Part shown: positions 50,075 through 62,900 of the stretch, in pieces
How the letters are laid out: every line of letters starts with the position of its first letter
How positions within the stretch are numbered: position 1 is the stretch's first letter
The notes under the pieces: generated by a model
What the model saw: only the letters and a program-made list of their open reading frames with translations
Told to the model about the DNA's origin: nothing
Databases searched by the model: none
NCBI GenBank assembly: GCA_026929865.2
Contig: CM049414.1
Span: 3,229,001-3,293,000, forward strand
Origin: Hyperoplus lanceolatus
Taxonomy: Eukaryota; Chordata; Actinopteri; Uranoscopiformes; Ammodytidae
Length of the DNA stretch: 64,000 nt
Direction of reading: 5' to 3'
Translations under genes and position numbers: made by a program

Positions 50075-50394
50075 GTCACTCGCTTCGGGACGACTGACAG
50101 AGGAAATTAAGATGGATGACAACATAATAGTCACAGTTTGCTCCCACAAGTTCTGTGAATAGCCTATGTGTACAGCTATCAGTTTTGCTTTATGAACCAA
50201 GTTAGCACCGGTTAGCTTGGGTAAAGCACCATCAGCACAGCAGACTGGTGCTCTCAGCACCGGTTAGCACCAGCGCCAGCATATCCCCAGAGTAGGAGAA
50301 GGCTACTCTGGTCGGGCGGCGGGCGGCGGACATAATATGACTCAATATAAATCACGTGGCGCGGAACCTGTGATTCGCGCGGCCAACCGCCGCA

Positions 50395-51215
50395 CCCCGG
50401 AGTGCAGTGTGTTCGTACCTTTAGACTTTATTTCTCTGGGAATGCACTCTGGGACTAGCATTCACTTATGGATGACTCTCCATCCCAACAAGACAGAGGT
50501 ATGGCAGAACTTGCCTCTAACTTGAAAACATCTGTAGAGAGTCTTGGTGTGTACTTCGAAAATGTTTTTAAATTTGATTAGCAGATTTCCTCAGTGGTTA
50601 GATCCGGCTTTTACCAGCTGAGACTTATAGCAAATATCATTCCTCCCAACGATTTAGAGAATGTAATACATGCATTCATAACATCTCACCTAGACTACTG
50701 CAATTATTTTTACATGGGCCTAGACCAGTCGTCTATCCAACGCCTGCAGCTTGTGCAAAATGAGGCTGCTTGCCTCCTAACAGGTACAAAAAACAGGACT
50801 CACAACCCCTCTGCTGCGTTCCCTCCATTGCCTTCCTGCTCGCTACAGGATTGATTTTAAAATGTTGCTTCTGGCTTTTGAAACAGTGCATGGCTTGGCA
50901 CTAAGCTAGTTAGATGAACTGTTGCATGTTTATGCTCTTCCCAGAGCACTGAGGTCCTCCAATCAACTGCCCCTGGATGTGCCCAAAACAAGGCTCAAAA
51001 CCAGGGCTTTTTCAGTAGCAGCACCGACCCTTTGGAACACCTTAGCCCTTAACATAAGATCTGCCTCCACTTCCGAACAGTTTAAATCATTGTTGAAGAC
51101 ACACCTCTTCTCTTTGGCCTTCATCTCTAGATACGAATGTTTTATCCCAGCAGCTTCTACTAGTGCTTTTATAATTTTATTATATTTTAAAATGTACTTT
51201 TAATGTTACTTTTTA
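50395..51215 (+). mobile_element. L2-like LINE 3' fragment with RT C-terminus
   Basis: Encodes FYQLRLIANIIPPNDLENVI, HAFITSHLDYCNYFYMGLDQ and SSIQRLQLVQNEAACLLTGT. Later comes RAFSVAAPTLWNTLALNIRS, in the order seen at the C-terminal end of teleost L2-type LINE ORF2. Frame changes near 50810-50920 and stops show it is dead. It is 5'-truncated before the catalytic RT motifs. Confidence 0.85.
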
Positions 51216-51231
51216 TGCACACATACATATA

Positions 51232-52476
51232 GGTGAGAGAGGGGTGAGATGAGCCACCTTTTACTCAAAGTGACTTTAAAGTGAGGCCTTGACAGTAAAG
51301 TCTCCAACTCAAATATATACATATATTTCAGGGTGTTGTGCATCCCCGGCAACAATAACTTTGGATCTGAAATAAACTGTTTAAGAAATATAGCTGTCGG
51401 AAAAAAAGTTGTCTTGTGGCACAACTTGCCCTCGGTGTGGTGTAAGTTGTGCCACAAGAGAGAATACCATGGGGTAAATTGTGCCATTGATATATATCTC
51501 ATAAACTGTAATGCAAGACAAATCCATTAGACAATCACTTATTTAAGGTTTATTTAAAATAAATAAAGTAAATAGTTTACAAAGATTGAAGGACAATTTT
51601 CTTAAACAAGGCCTAGCAGATCTAATGGTTTTACCTGCAAAGCTCACAATGACAAAGTCACCATCATCATCTTTCTGGCCATCTGAACTCTCATCAGTGG
51701 TGTTGTTAAGTGGAATGGAGATGTCAGTCTCTTCTGAGCTACTGTAGACAATCACTTTATTTTGGTGACCAGCGCATGCAGCCATGCCAATGGCACAACT
51801 CTCAGAAATGTACTTTGCACTAGCTGCTCCGCCCTTGTAGAACCAACTGCCACCTGGCATATGCAATTCCCCCTCCATTTCTGCCTTTAAATTAAGGCTC
51901 AAAACCCATCTGCACACCCTGGTTTTTCCCCCCATTAACTATCTTACCTCTGCACTACTATCTTTGTTTATATGTGGATGTATGGGCTTTATGTCTTTTA
52001 TTTTTGTTATTGTTCATTTACCTCCATTTTTAACCTACTGAATGCACTATGCTCATCACTTTGATCACTGATCACTTTCAGTGCAAACTGTTATAAATGT
52101 GCTTTTATAAATACATTTTACTTACTTACTTACTTATAACTCACCCCAGGCCCTCTGGCACAAATCACCCAAACCCCAGAATTTTGGATAATAAGCATGA
52201 TGCAGCAGTTTAGGGCTGACATCGTGCTAACTATATAGACACAAAGTGTAGCATACTAAAGCACTAAAACATGTGCAAATGTTTTCAAATGTGTCTATAA
52301 TTGTTCAGACACAATAATCAAAACTTGATCATGGAAATTTTACTTTGAAAGGCAAAAAACAGTTTTTTTGAGCTTAAATGTGCTTATATCTTATTCCACG
52401 TTTCTCCCTTCTTTACAGGATGTGTCAAATGGATGGCTCTTCTTAAATATGTGGTCACATTTCCAATTTCTTCTAC
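51232..52476. mobile_element. second copy of the TA-flanked element family, right end lost
   Basis: Aligns closely with 15767 onward, including the internal LINE segment and the (ACTT)n run at about 52117-52136. The left end is degenerate (GGTGAGAGAGGGGTGAGATG after TA). It stops at about 52476, where it joins a TTAA MITE remnant, so the right inverted repeat is missing. Confidence 0.85.
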
Positions 52477-52595
52477 AGAGAGTGAGAAAAGGAGAGATTG
52501 TTTTTTTTAATATTTTGGCAGTCTCTAGGCACACCGTGGACCCATGGATATGTTAGAACACATTTAAAAAGTGCATTTAGCATAATATGTGACCT
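52477..52595. mobile_element. 3' remnant of the TTAA MITE family
   Basis: Matches the last about 120 bp of the MITE at 34649-35165 (GAGAAAAGGAGAGATTG through CATAATATGTGACCT) and is followed by TTAA. The 5' three quarters are absent. Confidence 0.88.
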
Positions 52596-52600
52596 TTAAT

Positions 52601-53856
52601 ATAAGGACACAGGCTCACAGAACACTTGTCAACCTTAACGCACAGAGCTGTCCACAGCAAGGAAATTAAATGAATAAATCCAGATCTACTCTTTTGTCTT
52701 TTGTACAAGCTGGCACCCAACAACCAATGACAGCTCCCATTGGTTAAGTTCTGGCAGTAGTAGCTGAAACACCATCAGCCATTTTAAAGTATACACAAAA
52801 TAATCTGACAATATAGAGGTAAAAGTAAATTAAATCAACCAAATCAAGCAAACCAAAAATACTGGAATAGTGACAGAGGAGGAGACATTTCTAACTGACT
52901 GTTCATGAAGAGTCTGAATCAGATGTGAGTGGAATTCTCCATGGCAACCCCCTCGTGTTCCCAAGCCCTTTTGAGGGTCCTTACCAGCACGTGCCTGCCT
53001 GCTCCAGAGCGAGTGCACCAAAATTGGCTAAGAGATAAAGGTATTGGGCATTTGCGGCGGCCCCAAGAAGTTGGGCACAAAATGCTTTGGCACACCTATT
53101 CCCAAGAAGGGAAACTACCAAGGTTAATGATAACAAAGTTCCCTCTGGGCTTTTCTATCAGTCTGAGAACACAGGACTGTTATTAGTCATGTATTAGTTT
53201 GGATTTGAGTTGATATGGGTTTAGGACTATAACTAAAAGGGAACAAAACATTTTGTCTGCAGGACTAACTTTTCAGTTAAGTGTGTTAACGATAGCATTG
53301 TCTTTATCGATGTTTTTATTTTATTCTTATTTTCATTGATCTTTTGTTTTAAGTATGGGTTTCTTTTCTTTATTTGCTGGTCTTTCCTATTTAGTTTTTA
53401 TTTTATTTGTATTCTTTAGTTTTGCTTCTGATGTTCTCTGTTGTTGTGTACTTTATTGTGTTATTCTGAATGTGTCAGGCCGCAGGAAGAATAGCTGCTG
53501 TCCTGCTGTAGCTAAAGGGGATCCTAAAAACTAAACAATCACCTCTCCTCTCCTCTTCCCCTCATCCTTCTGCCCTTCCCAAGCAACATTAGAGCAATGA
53601 CAGATAATGCAGCAGGCACACAGGATAAAACTCCACAGCAGCAGAAACCAACCATACTTAGCACATAAAGTGGTAGTAGTACTTTCCTATTTGTACAAAA
53701 TGAGAATGATGATCATAATTATGATAACTATTAGGCTATTAGGCTTTCCACAGCCCGATGGTCCCACAACCCTATGTTCCTGAAATTGGCGATTAGGTTC
53801 AGGCATCATATCTGGGTGGCAAGGGTAAGGGGACAGGGAGAGGTTAATAGGAGTGA

Positions 53857-53933
<77 letters not shown>

Positions 53934-54600
53934 TTCTCTATTATAGTTAGATTACTTAGAAATGTGGGACCATCGGGCTATTGTTATCACAAGAGATCCT
54001 AACTTTTTGCATGGATGGAAATTACAATGGAATGGTGTAGTGGTCAGAGCGCTGGCTCACTGCTGGCTGGATTTCTATCTGAAGGCTGTGTAGACAAACA
54101 CACACAGACACACACTGTCTCGAACCCTGGACAGTGTTTTGGCACAGTCTGGAGCAAGGGTTGTACACACACACACACACACACAGCCAAATATAGTAGT
54201 AGGATTGGACAAATGGTCAATTATTCATGGCCACTTTCCTGCTCAGCCCCAGCATAGTCGAGGTGTTTTTGAGAGATGGCTTTCATGTTTTTGGACCGGC
54301 CCATTAATAGTTCCAGTGAATTTCAATCCCACCCATCTGTATAGGCATATCAAATGTAGTAGATTTCATATAAGGCTACTGTTCTTTACATTACCTAAAT
54401 CACTAAAAACAAACAAATCCATCATAGTGGCCTTTCTTGTCCATGAATATTTTCTTGTAGCCTATAGCATATGTTTGTCACATTCCAAGTCAATGCGACT
54501 GAGTTTTTATTTTCATCTAATATTATCATTGTTCTTTGGCTGTTTCCATTAGGCAAAACTGCATTTTATTCCTTACGGGATATAGCCTTAAGTCATCTTT
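52601..54600. other. intergenic, no gene recognised
   Basis: AT-rich unassigned sequence with an (AC)n tract (53857-53931) and short CA runs. At about 54036-54060, TGGTGTAGTGGTCAGAGCGC looks like a tRNA-like SINE head, but no convincing B box follows. Confidence 0.45.
53857..53931. repeat. (AC)n microsatellite
   Basis: About 37 AC units. Confidence 0.96.
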
Positions 54601-55151
54601 AATTTTTTTAACATTCCCTTTCTCCTCTCCCCCAACTGTTATTTTTCAGTAAACAGACGGTCGTGCTTGTAGTATGCTACGCAGCCGCCTGGCACAGTGG
54701 TGCGCCACGGCGTGAACGCCCAACAGAACTCCACCAGAAGCAGCGCTGCGTTAGGTAGAGGTGGGCGCTGACAGCTCGCAGTGCGGAGTCGTTATCCCGC
54801 TGCATCCTGACGTGCGGGCCGACATGATAGGACAGACATCCATCACAATGTAAGCGGTACATTCTTCAATGGAGCATCGTCTCCCGCTGCGCGCGCCCAC
54901 GGTGTTTACCTCCACACGATGCAGACTCTGATGCGGAGAGCAGTGGGTGTGTGCCTTCAAGACCGCCGTGATTGAAGCCAGAAGACGAGCTGCCTCCAGC
55001 AAGCCACTACGGCAGAAGAACACGCCAAGCATGATGTGTTTTTACTCGCTGCCTCGCCTCTCCCGGTTAAAGACGATGGAATCGACCGAAAGGACCCCGA
55101 CAGACTAAAGATATAGATTTCACCTAACAGCACCAAGCAAGAGTAATCAAG
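54600..55151 (+). promoter_or_regulatory. kcnk10 5' UTR and probable proximal promoter
   Basis: CpG-richer sequence (for example 54680-54910, 54960-55080) directly upstream of the kcnk10 start. An in-frame TAA at 55125-55127 precedes the ATG. The transcription start was not located. Confidence 0.5.
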
Positions 55152-55206
55152 ATGAAATTTCCGACTGAGAATCCAAGAAAACCAGGGAGCGTGAACCCCC
55201 CACCAG
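55152..55206 (+). CDS. kcnk10: kcnk10 (TREK-2) coding exon 1
   Basis: Encodes MKFPTENPRKPGSVNPPP. It closely resembles the MKFPIETPRK N-terminus of one human KCNK10 isoform. The ATG has purine at -3 and an in-frame stop 27 nt upstream (55125-55127), so it is the true start of this isoform. Donor CAG|GTTAGA splits the next codon (Val-19), matching exon 2 phase. Other first exons, as in the human gene, may exist elsewhere. Confidence 0.9.
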
Positions 55207-57962
55207 GTTAGATTGTCAATTAGTCTTTTCATATGACTTTAGTAGGCTACATGCTGCAGTATGTCTATAGGCTAAACATTGGTGTCCAATGTGCATTACC
55301 CGTTAGATTATTTACGGAATTGGGATGAAAGTTCTTATTTTAAGATCATCTCGTTACTGCGTGTTTTGAAATGAAATGCGGCAATCTGTTCCTTTTATAG
55401 TGTCCTTATAGCCTTAACCTGGTCTGCACCCACACTGCATGTTTTTACCAGGCTGCACCAGCAGGCTGTGCCAATCAAATATTAATGTTGACCAGAAGTT
55501 GACTTTCCACAGAAATATGGCAGCGTAATGGTTGATGGTTGAAGTTTACAGTGGGAGAATACCGCAGCTGCGTCTTCACTGTGGCGTCGGCATATTGATA
55601 CATGAGGGATGGGAGAAAAGGGGGAACTGATTTTAAATAAACTGACTATGTCCATAACAAGGCTTTCACCTATACTGCAGCTGTCAGTCACAACAGCTTT
55701 AATGTGATGCAGATTCACACAGGGTCTGGTTAAAACATTACCTCATCATCCATCCACTGGAGGATGCCCCCCCAAAATCCTGCATGTTTGTCACGTTCTC
55801 CTACAGCGTCAGCATCGGGATGGGTTGCCAACCATTGCAGCCTGCACAACATATCCCATCTATAGGTCCAGCTCATGACCTTCAAGAGGCGAATCACAGT
55901 TGTTTTCTTTCATTTGAAGTGTTGCTGCCGGACCATTGGTTCCAGGGTTTTCTGAAAGCATGCTGTTTCACTTGTGTGTGAGCACAGAGCAATGGAAGCA
56001 GGTTTTGTATACTGCTGGTCGATGACATAATTCACAGGAATCGTTTCATTTAAAAAATAAATTGTATCAGAGAACTGTAGCGTCACAGCATCACAATTCC
56101 CTAACAACCATCTGTTACACAACGTTATTTAGTGAAAGATCAAACGTAAAAAATCCATCCCTTTGTTATTCCGGCTGTTTGTAACACTGAGAGCTAATCA
56201 ACACACACACACAGCAGTCTAACTAGTCAACAGCCAGGGATAATTGGCAGCATAGAAAGAGAAGGTGTTGCATTTTTCTATATTAGTACTCAACACTTGT
56301 AATGAGGTACACCAATGAGGTGAAGGTAGGTAAAGCTGCCATTTGCTATGTAGTATTCCTTAACTCAGCGACCAAATCTCACTCTCCTACTTTCACCTCT
56401 ACTATGGCTATGACTTAGTTTTTACTCAAAACTCCATCCACTCCATGTGCTAGTGAATATTGTGAGATTCAGTTAAAGCTGTGGAAAAGGCTATATAGTC
56501 AATAGATGTTGAGCAAAGATTGTCTTTCCAAATACCATCTGACCAAATGGGCCTTGTGACTAAACCTGTGATTATTTCCATTAATGATGAATCCACCAGT
56601 TCACTAATGAACTGATGAATAGCCTGTGGACATCACTATACCATCACGAGGGTTCATTTCTCATATGTAACAAAGTTCCTTCACAACGGCAGAAGATAAT
56701 ATACAACAGTATAGTCCACAGAAGGACTAACCATGTTGTCCACTAAAGAAAATATAAAGTATGTGGAGCCCTCCTTTTAAATAGAAAAACTACTACAGGA
56801 ATCGCAGACAGAAAAAAGGTCCATAGCTTAGAAAGAATGTTTTCAGAAAGTTGGTCATGAAGAGACTGTCAGTCTGATTTGGAAGTCATGTATTTTTGTT
56901 TTTCCAACTGTTGTTGTCATCAGTGGAGCGTCTGAGAGTAGAAAGGTTGATAGAGCAGCCCGGTGGAGGGTTCTGCTGTCACATACTGTGGAGCTGATAT
57001 AGAGCTAACCCTCTTCTGCCTGTCTGCCCTGAATAATGTCTGTCAGTCCTTCTGATGAAACACAGACAAGCTTACTGTCTATGAAACAACAACAACTGGT
57101 AAACCGCCACCCCCCCTCCCCCAAATGGCTTCTGGGGTGACAGTCCTTCTGATTTATTTGATTGTAGGGTTAGGCAGTATGGCGGTATATACTGCACAAC
57201 GGAAGAAATGTATCTACATGTAGATTTGGCAATACTGTTTTCTGTGGAGGAAAAAAAAGTATCCGCCGCGGGAGGCAGCTACCATTCTGAGTCGCCATAG
57301 TTACACCATTGCCAAATGAGAGTAATCTCTTCCAACACTTAGGGATGCCCGCAAAGCAGTACAATAAAGATGTGTGGCGCATCCACAGCTTCAACACTAA
57401 AGCAGCTCCTCAGGCTCAAAGTAGTGTGGAAGAATCTTTTTCCAAAAGCACTGCATACAACAAAAAAATCTAGACAATGGCGGGAAGTAATGCATGCCAT
57501 TACGACACACATGGTCCGATTTACACTGTTGAAAAGACAGAGAATTGGTCAGCACCCTTGACCCGAGGTATGTAATGCCTAGCTGCAAGCACTTCAAGAA
57601 GGTTGAATGAGAAAATACTATGTTGTGATACATTCTGTTACCCTGGACCATACCGCTGCCCAACCCTATTTGATCATCTTTTTCAGTATTCAGCCTATCT
57701 GTGATTACTTTATACTCCCTATATGTGCTGATCTCATTTTTATTGGCGGCTTTCTTTCTTTTTGTTTTCCTGTTCACTCACTTCTTTTGTTTTGCATGAA
57801 GGTATAGCAGATATTTTGAATTCAAAGAAATTGTCCTTGCTAGTGCTGTTAAGTCATTCATGTTGTTCACCTGTTGTATATCAGAGCGTACGTCAGTGGA
57901 AAACATCACTGTATCATGCAGGTATTCCAGCACACATTTATTTATTTTTTCCTTTGTTTCAG
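55207..57962 (+). other. kcnk10 intron 1
   Basis: About 2.8 kb. It holds a small hAT-like element (57165-57668). The remainder is unassigned and has no coding signal. Confidence 0.7.
57165..57668. mobile_element. small hAT-like element, about 504 bp
   Basis: Ends TAGGGTTAGGCAG and CTGCCCAACCCTA (one mismatch). Flanks TTTGATTG and TTTGATCA agree at 6 of 8 positions, consistent with an old hAT-type duplication. Confidence 0.7.
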
Positions 57963-58348
57963 TGGCAGTCCAGACCAACCTTGTCCCCCCAAAGAAGATG
58001 CAGCCCGGGATGCTTCAGTCCAGCCTGGTTCAGGCCAGCATTGCCACCATGCAGAACCCCATGGGCTGTGCTGTGCCGCGGCTCTCTGTCTCCTCCCGAC
58101 CCCCCAGTGTGGTGGTTAGCATGGAGGCAGCGGCCGATGGCTCCGCCACCTTCACCATGATGAAGCTGAAGACGGTGCTGGCTGTGTTTGTGGTGGTGGT
58201 GGCTTACCTAGTGGGAGGCGGGCTGGTGTTCCGGGCGCTGGAGCAGCCCTTTGAAAACAACCAGAAGATCACCATCACAGCAGAGAAGGCAGCCTTCCTG
58301 CACAAACACCCGTGTGTGTCCCCGCACGAGCTGGAGGCTGTCATCAAG
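57963..58348 (+). CDS. kcnk10: kcnk10 (TREK-2) coding exon 2: N-tail, TM1, start of extracellular cap
   Basis: Two-pore-domain potassium leak channel of the plasma membrane, mechano-, lipid- and heat-sensitive in the family. Joined to exon 1 it gives residues 19-147. The cytoplasmic tail contains [17 protein letters not shown]. Transmembrane helix 1 is about residues 88-110 ([20 protein letters not shown]), followed by [11 protein letters not shown]. The cap begins with [18 protein letters not shown]; Cys-136 matches the cap cysteine that links the two subunits. Acceptor TTTCAG|TG, donor AAG|GTAAGA. The [10 protein letters not shown] and CVSP-EL strings fit KCNK10 better than KCNK2. Pore loops and later exons lie right of the window, so the gene is partial here. 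Confidence 0.95.
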
Positions 58349-58549
58349 GTAAGAGCAGCCGTGGGTCGATACTACTCCAGCCTTGGATGTGGTCCCTAGT
58401 GTGGACTCAGGTCTACTGAAACTACAGCTTTATATCGATGTGACGATATTTAAGCTCCACAACCAGTACACTCTGCCAGCCACCATGGAATTGGATACAA
58501 ACCACAATGAACTTTGTAGTTACTACAAGTGGTAGCTTTGTGATCTTAA

Positions 58550-61403
58550 AGTAGCTACGAGGAACTTTTAAATATTTCTGAAGTCACATTTTTCCTTTGA
58601 TGATTTTGAGAATTTACGGCCTTTTGTGTTGGTTCAAATTAATATAAATGATTAATGTTTCACATATTGCTTGTGTTGCTTCTTCGCCTCTTTGTGGCCT
58701 GTTAGGAGACAATGTGAGGTCAGCTGCATAGATAAAGACTCCTCTCACTAGACTCTAAGGTTTTTATGGTTCACTGTGTTCAACTCACCAAACACCACCA
58801 AAACCTCCATTAACGTTAGTGGCAGCCGCCAGTCATTCATTTTCACTTCAATTTGCGCAATCAAGGGTGACTTAAGCCTCGGCTGCAGCAGCAGCATACC
58901 AACCAACCACCAGCACACAAGTGTATGGTGTGTCCACTCCACAAACAGTCTGAAATTAGTCGTGGATGAACGACTCCCAAAACATTTTGGCAGCAACCAC
59001 CTTAATACTAATTTGTTTTATATAGCCTAGGCTATAGTCTATGTTGTTTTATGGTTTGGTTTTTAAATAAAAAAACAAAGTTCTAATTATGTTTGTGTAT
59101 GCTGTTCTGGGGGGGGACATTGTTGTCTATTTGCACTGAATTGGAAATTATGATATTTTAGAAGAAATACACTGAATTACAAGGGTGTAGAGAATGGGTG
59201 TGAGAAAATGAGAAAAAATAATGGGACAAAAAGAAATCAAGGGACATTTAGGCTAGAATAGGTAATAGGGATGGGCATTTTAAGAAATTCAATTGATCGA
59301 TCATCGGGAAAATTAACGAGCAATTATCGATTAATCGTTATCTTTTTTTACATATTAAAAAATGCCAACAGAACATCCAAAATACAGTGTTTTTACCATA
59401 GACTGTATACAAGAGGTTTTTACTCAATTACATCTTTATTCCAAGATCTTCTAGGCAAACAACAATCTATTAAGACAAGGCAACGTTTTAAAATAAAATA
59501 ATAATAAAATGCGGCGCTGGTTAAAGCCCGAGGCTATGAGCCAACAAGGAGCCAATGCTACGATACCTTTAAAGTTTAAACACATGCGCCTCCTAAGATG
59601 CTGCCAAAGACTGCATAAGGGCACGGCACGTTTCTCTGAGTGGTAAAGGACCTAACGTTACTTCATCTAATAAACAAAATGTGCAAATTATTTCCCTGAT
59701 GAAGGCGAAGTAGGAAAGCATAGACGCTAAAGTTAGCCGCTAATGCTAGCGGCGCTAACGTCACACGTTAAACAGGGTCGGATGTAGGCTTCAATGTACA
59801 AGTGGTACATAATTCGGTTTGTTTAAGTGTTGTACTTATACAAGGTTTCACAATGCTTAATGAACTTAGTTATTTTCGGTTCTAAAGCTGTCCGGTCCGA
59901 TGCCAAACTTCTCCTTAACTTCTTCCTGTTTAAGTTTTGCCATCTACGGCAGCTCGCAGGCTGCTGCCTGAGCCTGTTCTGTTGTCTCCTACTACTAGTT
60001 AAGTATCTCCCCCTGCTGGTAGGATGTTTAATTGCTGCCCATACAGTCTTTGGTGCTGCCACATAGTGAAATTCATTGCTGTGCTGCCGGACTCACACTG
60101 CGCAACACAACAGCTATATGATCGATAACAATTTCACGTGATCGACAATATTCTTAACGAGCAATGATCGATTAATCGATTAATTATGCCCATCCCTAAT
60201 AGGTAACAATTTGCGATTAAACTATGACATTAATGCGATTAATCACGATTAAATATTTTAATCGTTTGACAGCACTAATATTTAGATATACAAGTTATAT
60301 ATACAACATTTGTAAAATACAAATTAAACGCTCATTAAAAATAAATTATCATATGATTTGAACTTTGACCTGGTTTGCCTGACCTTTCAAAGCGCATCCG
60401 GTGATATAGGCCTACCAGCTGTAGGCTATGTGACGTTACCAGAGGCAAAATTAAAGGGACACCAAGAGCAGTAGGGAGAGATAGAGATGGAGGAAGAATA
60501 GATCATTTATTCCCCTTGACTTAATAATACAACATGTGCGCGATCTCGGAAAGAAAAGCAATACTTGGCGAAATGCTAACGTTAGCTTAGCCTAGCTGTT
60601 TGTGTAGCCTACGTTCTCTATGCAGCGCCGCGCCCATCAACAGTGACTGGCTTGCATCATGGGAATACCCGGTCAGTAATGGATATAACATGGACAGAAA
60701 AGACTATAAATTTTGTATCTTTGTATGAATTTATAAGCCTCCGAAAAAAAGGCACGTTTTGGGATGAATTGAAAAGCTCTGGACAGCTGATTTGGCACAA
60801 CAAAGCTGTTCGCTTCCTCAGGGAAAAAGTTAGGAACTCCAACTTACTTACTGTTCAAAAGTTAATAAATTATCAACATACTACCCAGATAACTCTCGTG
60901 CAACAAACTCGGTTTCAGGGAGTGCATTGGGATTTTTAATGTTGTTTTTGATGTTATGATGTTTTTATTTTTAGAACGAGTATTCGATTACTCGCTCGGA
61001 AAAACCAAGGAGTATTCAAAATGGTAAAATTGTATTCGGAACAGCCCTAGTGTGCTTGGAACCCATTCCAAGCCTGGAGCCTTTAGAAATAGCAAAAGGT
61101 TCAAACACTTCTCTCAGGAAGTGTCTGTCAGAACTGAACGGCAATAGTTCCACGCTGTCGTCCAGTTCTCCTGGATCAAGCGTTTAATAAATATTACTTT
61201 ATAATTCATCCAGTGTCTCCTGAAATCGCCTCGTAGCTGACCTCTGACCACTAAAGATCTTTCATCATAATGACCATACAGTAAATGACATGTGACAGCA
61301 AATTAGACCATCAGTACAAATAATGCTATTCGTAAAATCACTGCTGCTTTTGCCAAAAAGGGCTGCTAGAATGAACCTAAACTGAAAGTTCCTTGTAGCC
61401 ACT
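58550..61403. mobile_element. TTAA-flanked DNA element, 2854 bp including nested insertions
   Basis: Left end AGTAGCTACGAGGAACTTT and right end AAAGTTCCTTGTAGCCACT are inverted repeats (2 mismatches in 19). TTAA is at 58546-58549 and 61404-61407. Interior segments near 58700-58790 and 61060-61240 resemble 41640-41960. It contains the hAT at 59266-60198. No transposase recognised; a 98-residue open frame at 60643-60939 (starting MTGLHHGN) has no family I know. Confidence 0.75.
59266..60198. mobile_element. hAT element, 933 bp, 8-bp target duplication, nested
   Basis: Ends TAGGGATGGGCAT and ATGCCCATCCCTA. Flanks are ATAGGTAA at 59258-59265 and 60199-60206. Subterminal regions repeat CGATTAATCG-type words at both ends. 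No transposase. Confidence 0.9.
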
Positions 61404-62900
61404 TTAAAATAATATTCATCTAAGCTTAGAAAAATCAATAAACGAAAGCTTTTTTTTGTTCCTTTCTTTTTTTAAATTTGGAAAATTACTGAATTTATTT
61501 CCAGGAGTGTGGTCGACATGTGCTACTGTAGGCTACTAAAGCAGATAAAAGAACAAATGATTGTGTTTGGTTACAATTTTTATTAATTTAGCCTAACTTT
61601 AACTGCTCCCACCTTCAGTTTCACTTTTGTTTTCATCTCCGTGTCAAACAGCTGGTCCGATCAGCTGTTCACTCATGAGCCCATGGTCCCAGACAGCAGG
61701 AGTCAGTCCAAAAACAGATGATCGCTAGGCTAGTTATGATCACTTTTGTCGAAAGGCAAAATTATGAAATAAAGGTCTCTCTTCCCCTCTCACGGTCTAT
61801 CTGTCTGCTGGTCTTTGTCATGGCAACAGCATCTGCATCTGCAAAAAAAAAAAAATACGTTAACAGCCCCCACCCCCCATATTAAACGGTTAAACGTGTA
61901 CACGAAAAAATTGCAGCCATGTAACCGTTAAGACAATTTTGTAAACGTTCACACCCCTAGTTCAAACCAGGATGAGCCAGCTGTCCACAAGCTCAAACCT
62001 AGCCTTGCTTAATACACAGTACTAAGTGGATATTAACACATACAGACTGTGATATCATATCTGACTCTAAACTTAAAGTCCTGGTGAAAGGATTGATGGA
62101 AAGAGTTCTCAAAATATTCTGCCAATAACGTAATAAGAGTATAAAGTGAAGTTGTAAAGTTGCAGCGACTACTATTCACTTTGAAACAATGTGTCGATGG
62201 AAGTTCAATATATTGTCCCTTATTTATTATTCATCTTTCAAAGTTAGTTTAAGAATGTATGTAACATCTTGTGTTACGGTCACATCCAGTCAAAGCATTT
62301 GCTTTTAATCGGAAGGTGCTACAAATAAATAAATATCTTTACTAGCTGCTGTTGTTTTGTAATTTTTGAAGTCTGTCTTAAAACGATAAGAACATTGAAA
62401 TAAATGAAGCTTCTTCTTGCTGTCATTTTTTCTCCTGTTTGTATGTATGGATCCAGGAGTTTTTCCCCAGTCAAGCTTAGGGCAGAGGGCGTCATGTTGT
62501 GTATGGACTGTGAAGCCCTCTGAGGCAAACTGCCTCTCTCTGATATTGAGCTATATATGTAAATAAAACATTTCAACGGCCAACATTTCATTGTTATTGA
62601 TGGGGGACAACATCCACAGTTCTCATTCTGTAGTCTACATTTGATCTGAAGCTAATGTTTCACTACAATCTGTACACAACCAAATGGATATCTTCTAAGG
62701 TGTCACTCTTTCTAGTACAAAATGACCTCTTTGTGTTTCTATCCATCAGTGCAGAACTAGTGTCTAGGGAAAGAAAAAGGGTAACATTTGTTATTAAAGA
62801 CTGATGCTAGAAGATGTCCACTTCCATTTGACTATTGTTTTAAGACAGACTCCATAAAGTGTAGTGAATCTCTAGTTGGATCCTGTAGAACCAGGGAAGT

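Noticed and set aside
57762..58399. Longer upstream or alternative frames over kcnk10 exon 2
   Set aside because: They read through the intron 1 acceptor. The exon 1 to exon 2 splice gives the correct phase and a known N-terminus.
60643..60939. Single-exon host gene encoding 98 residues
   Set aside because: It lies within mobile-element sequence, shows no known domain, and has no supporting splice or promoter signal.
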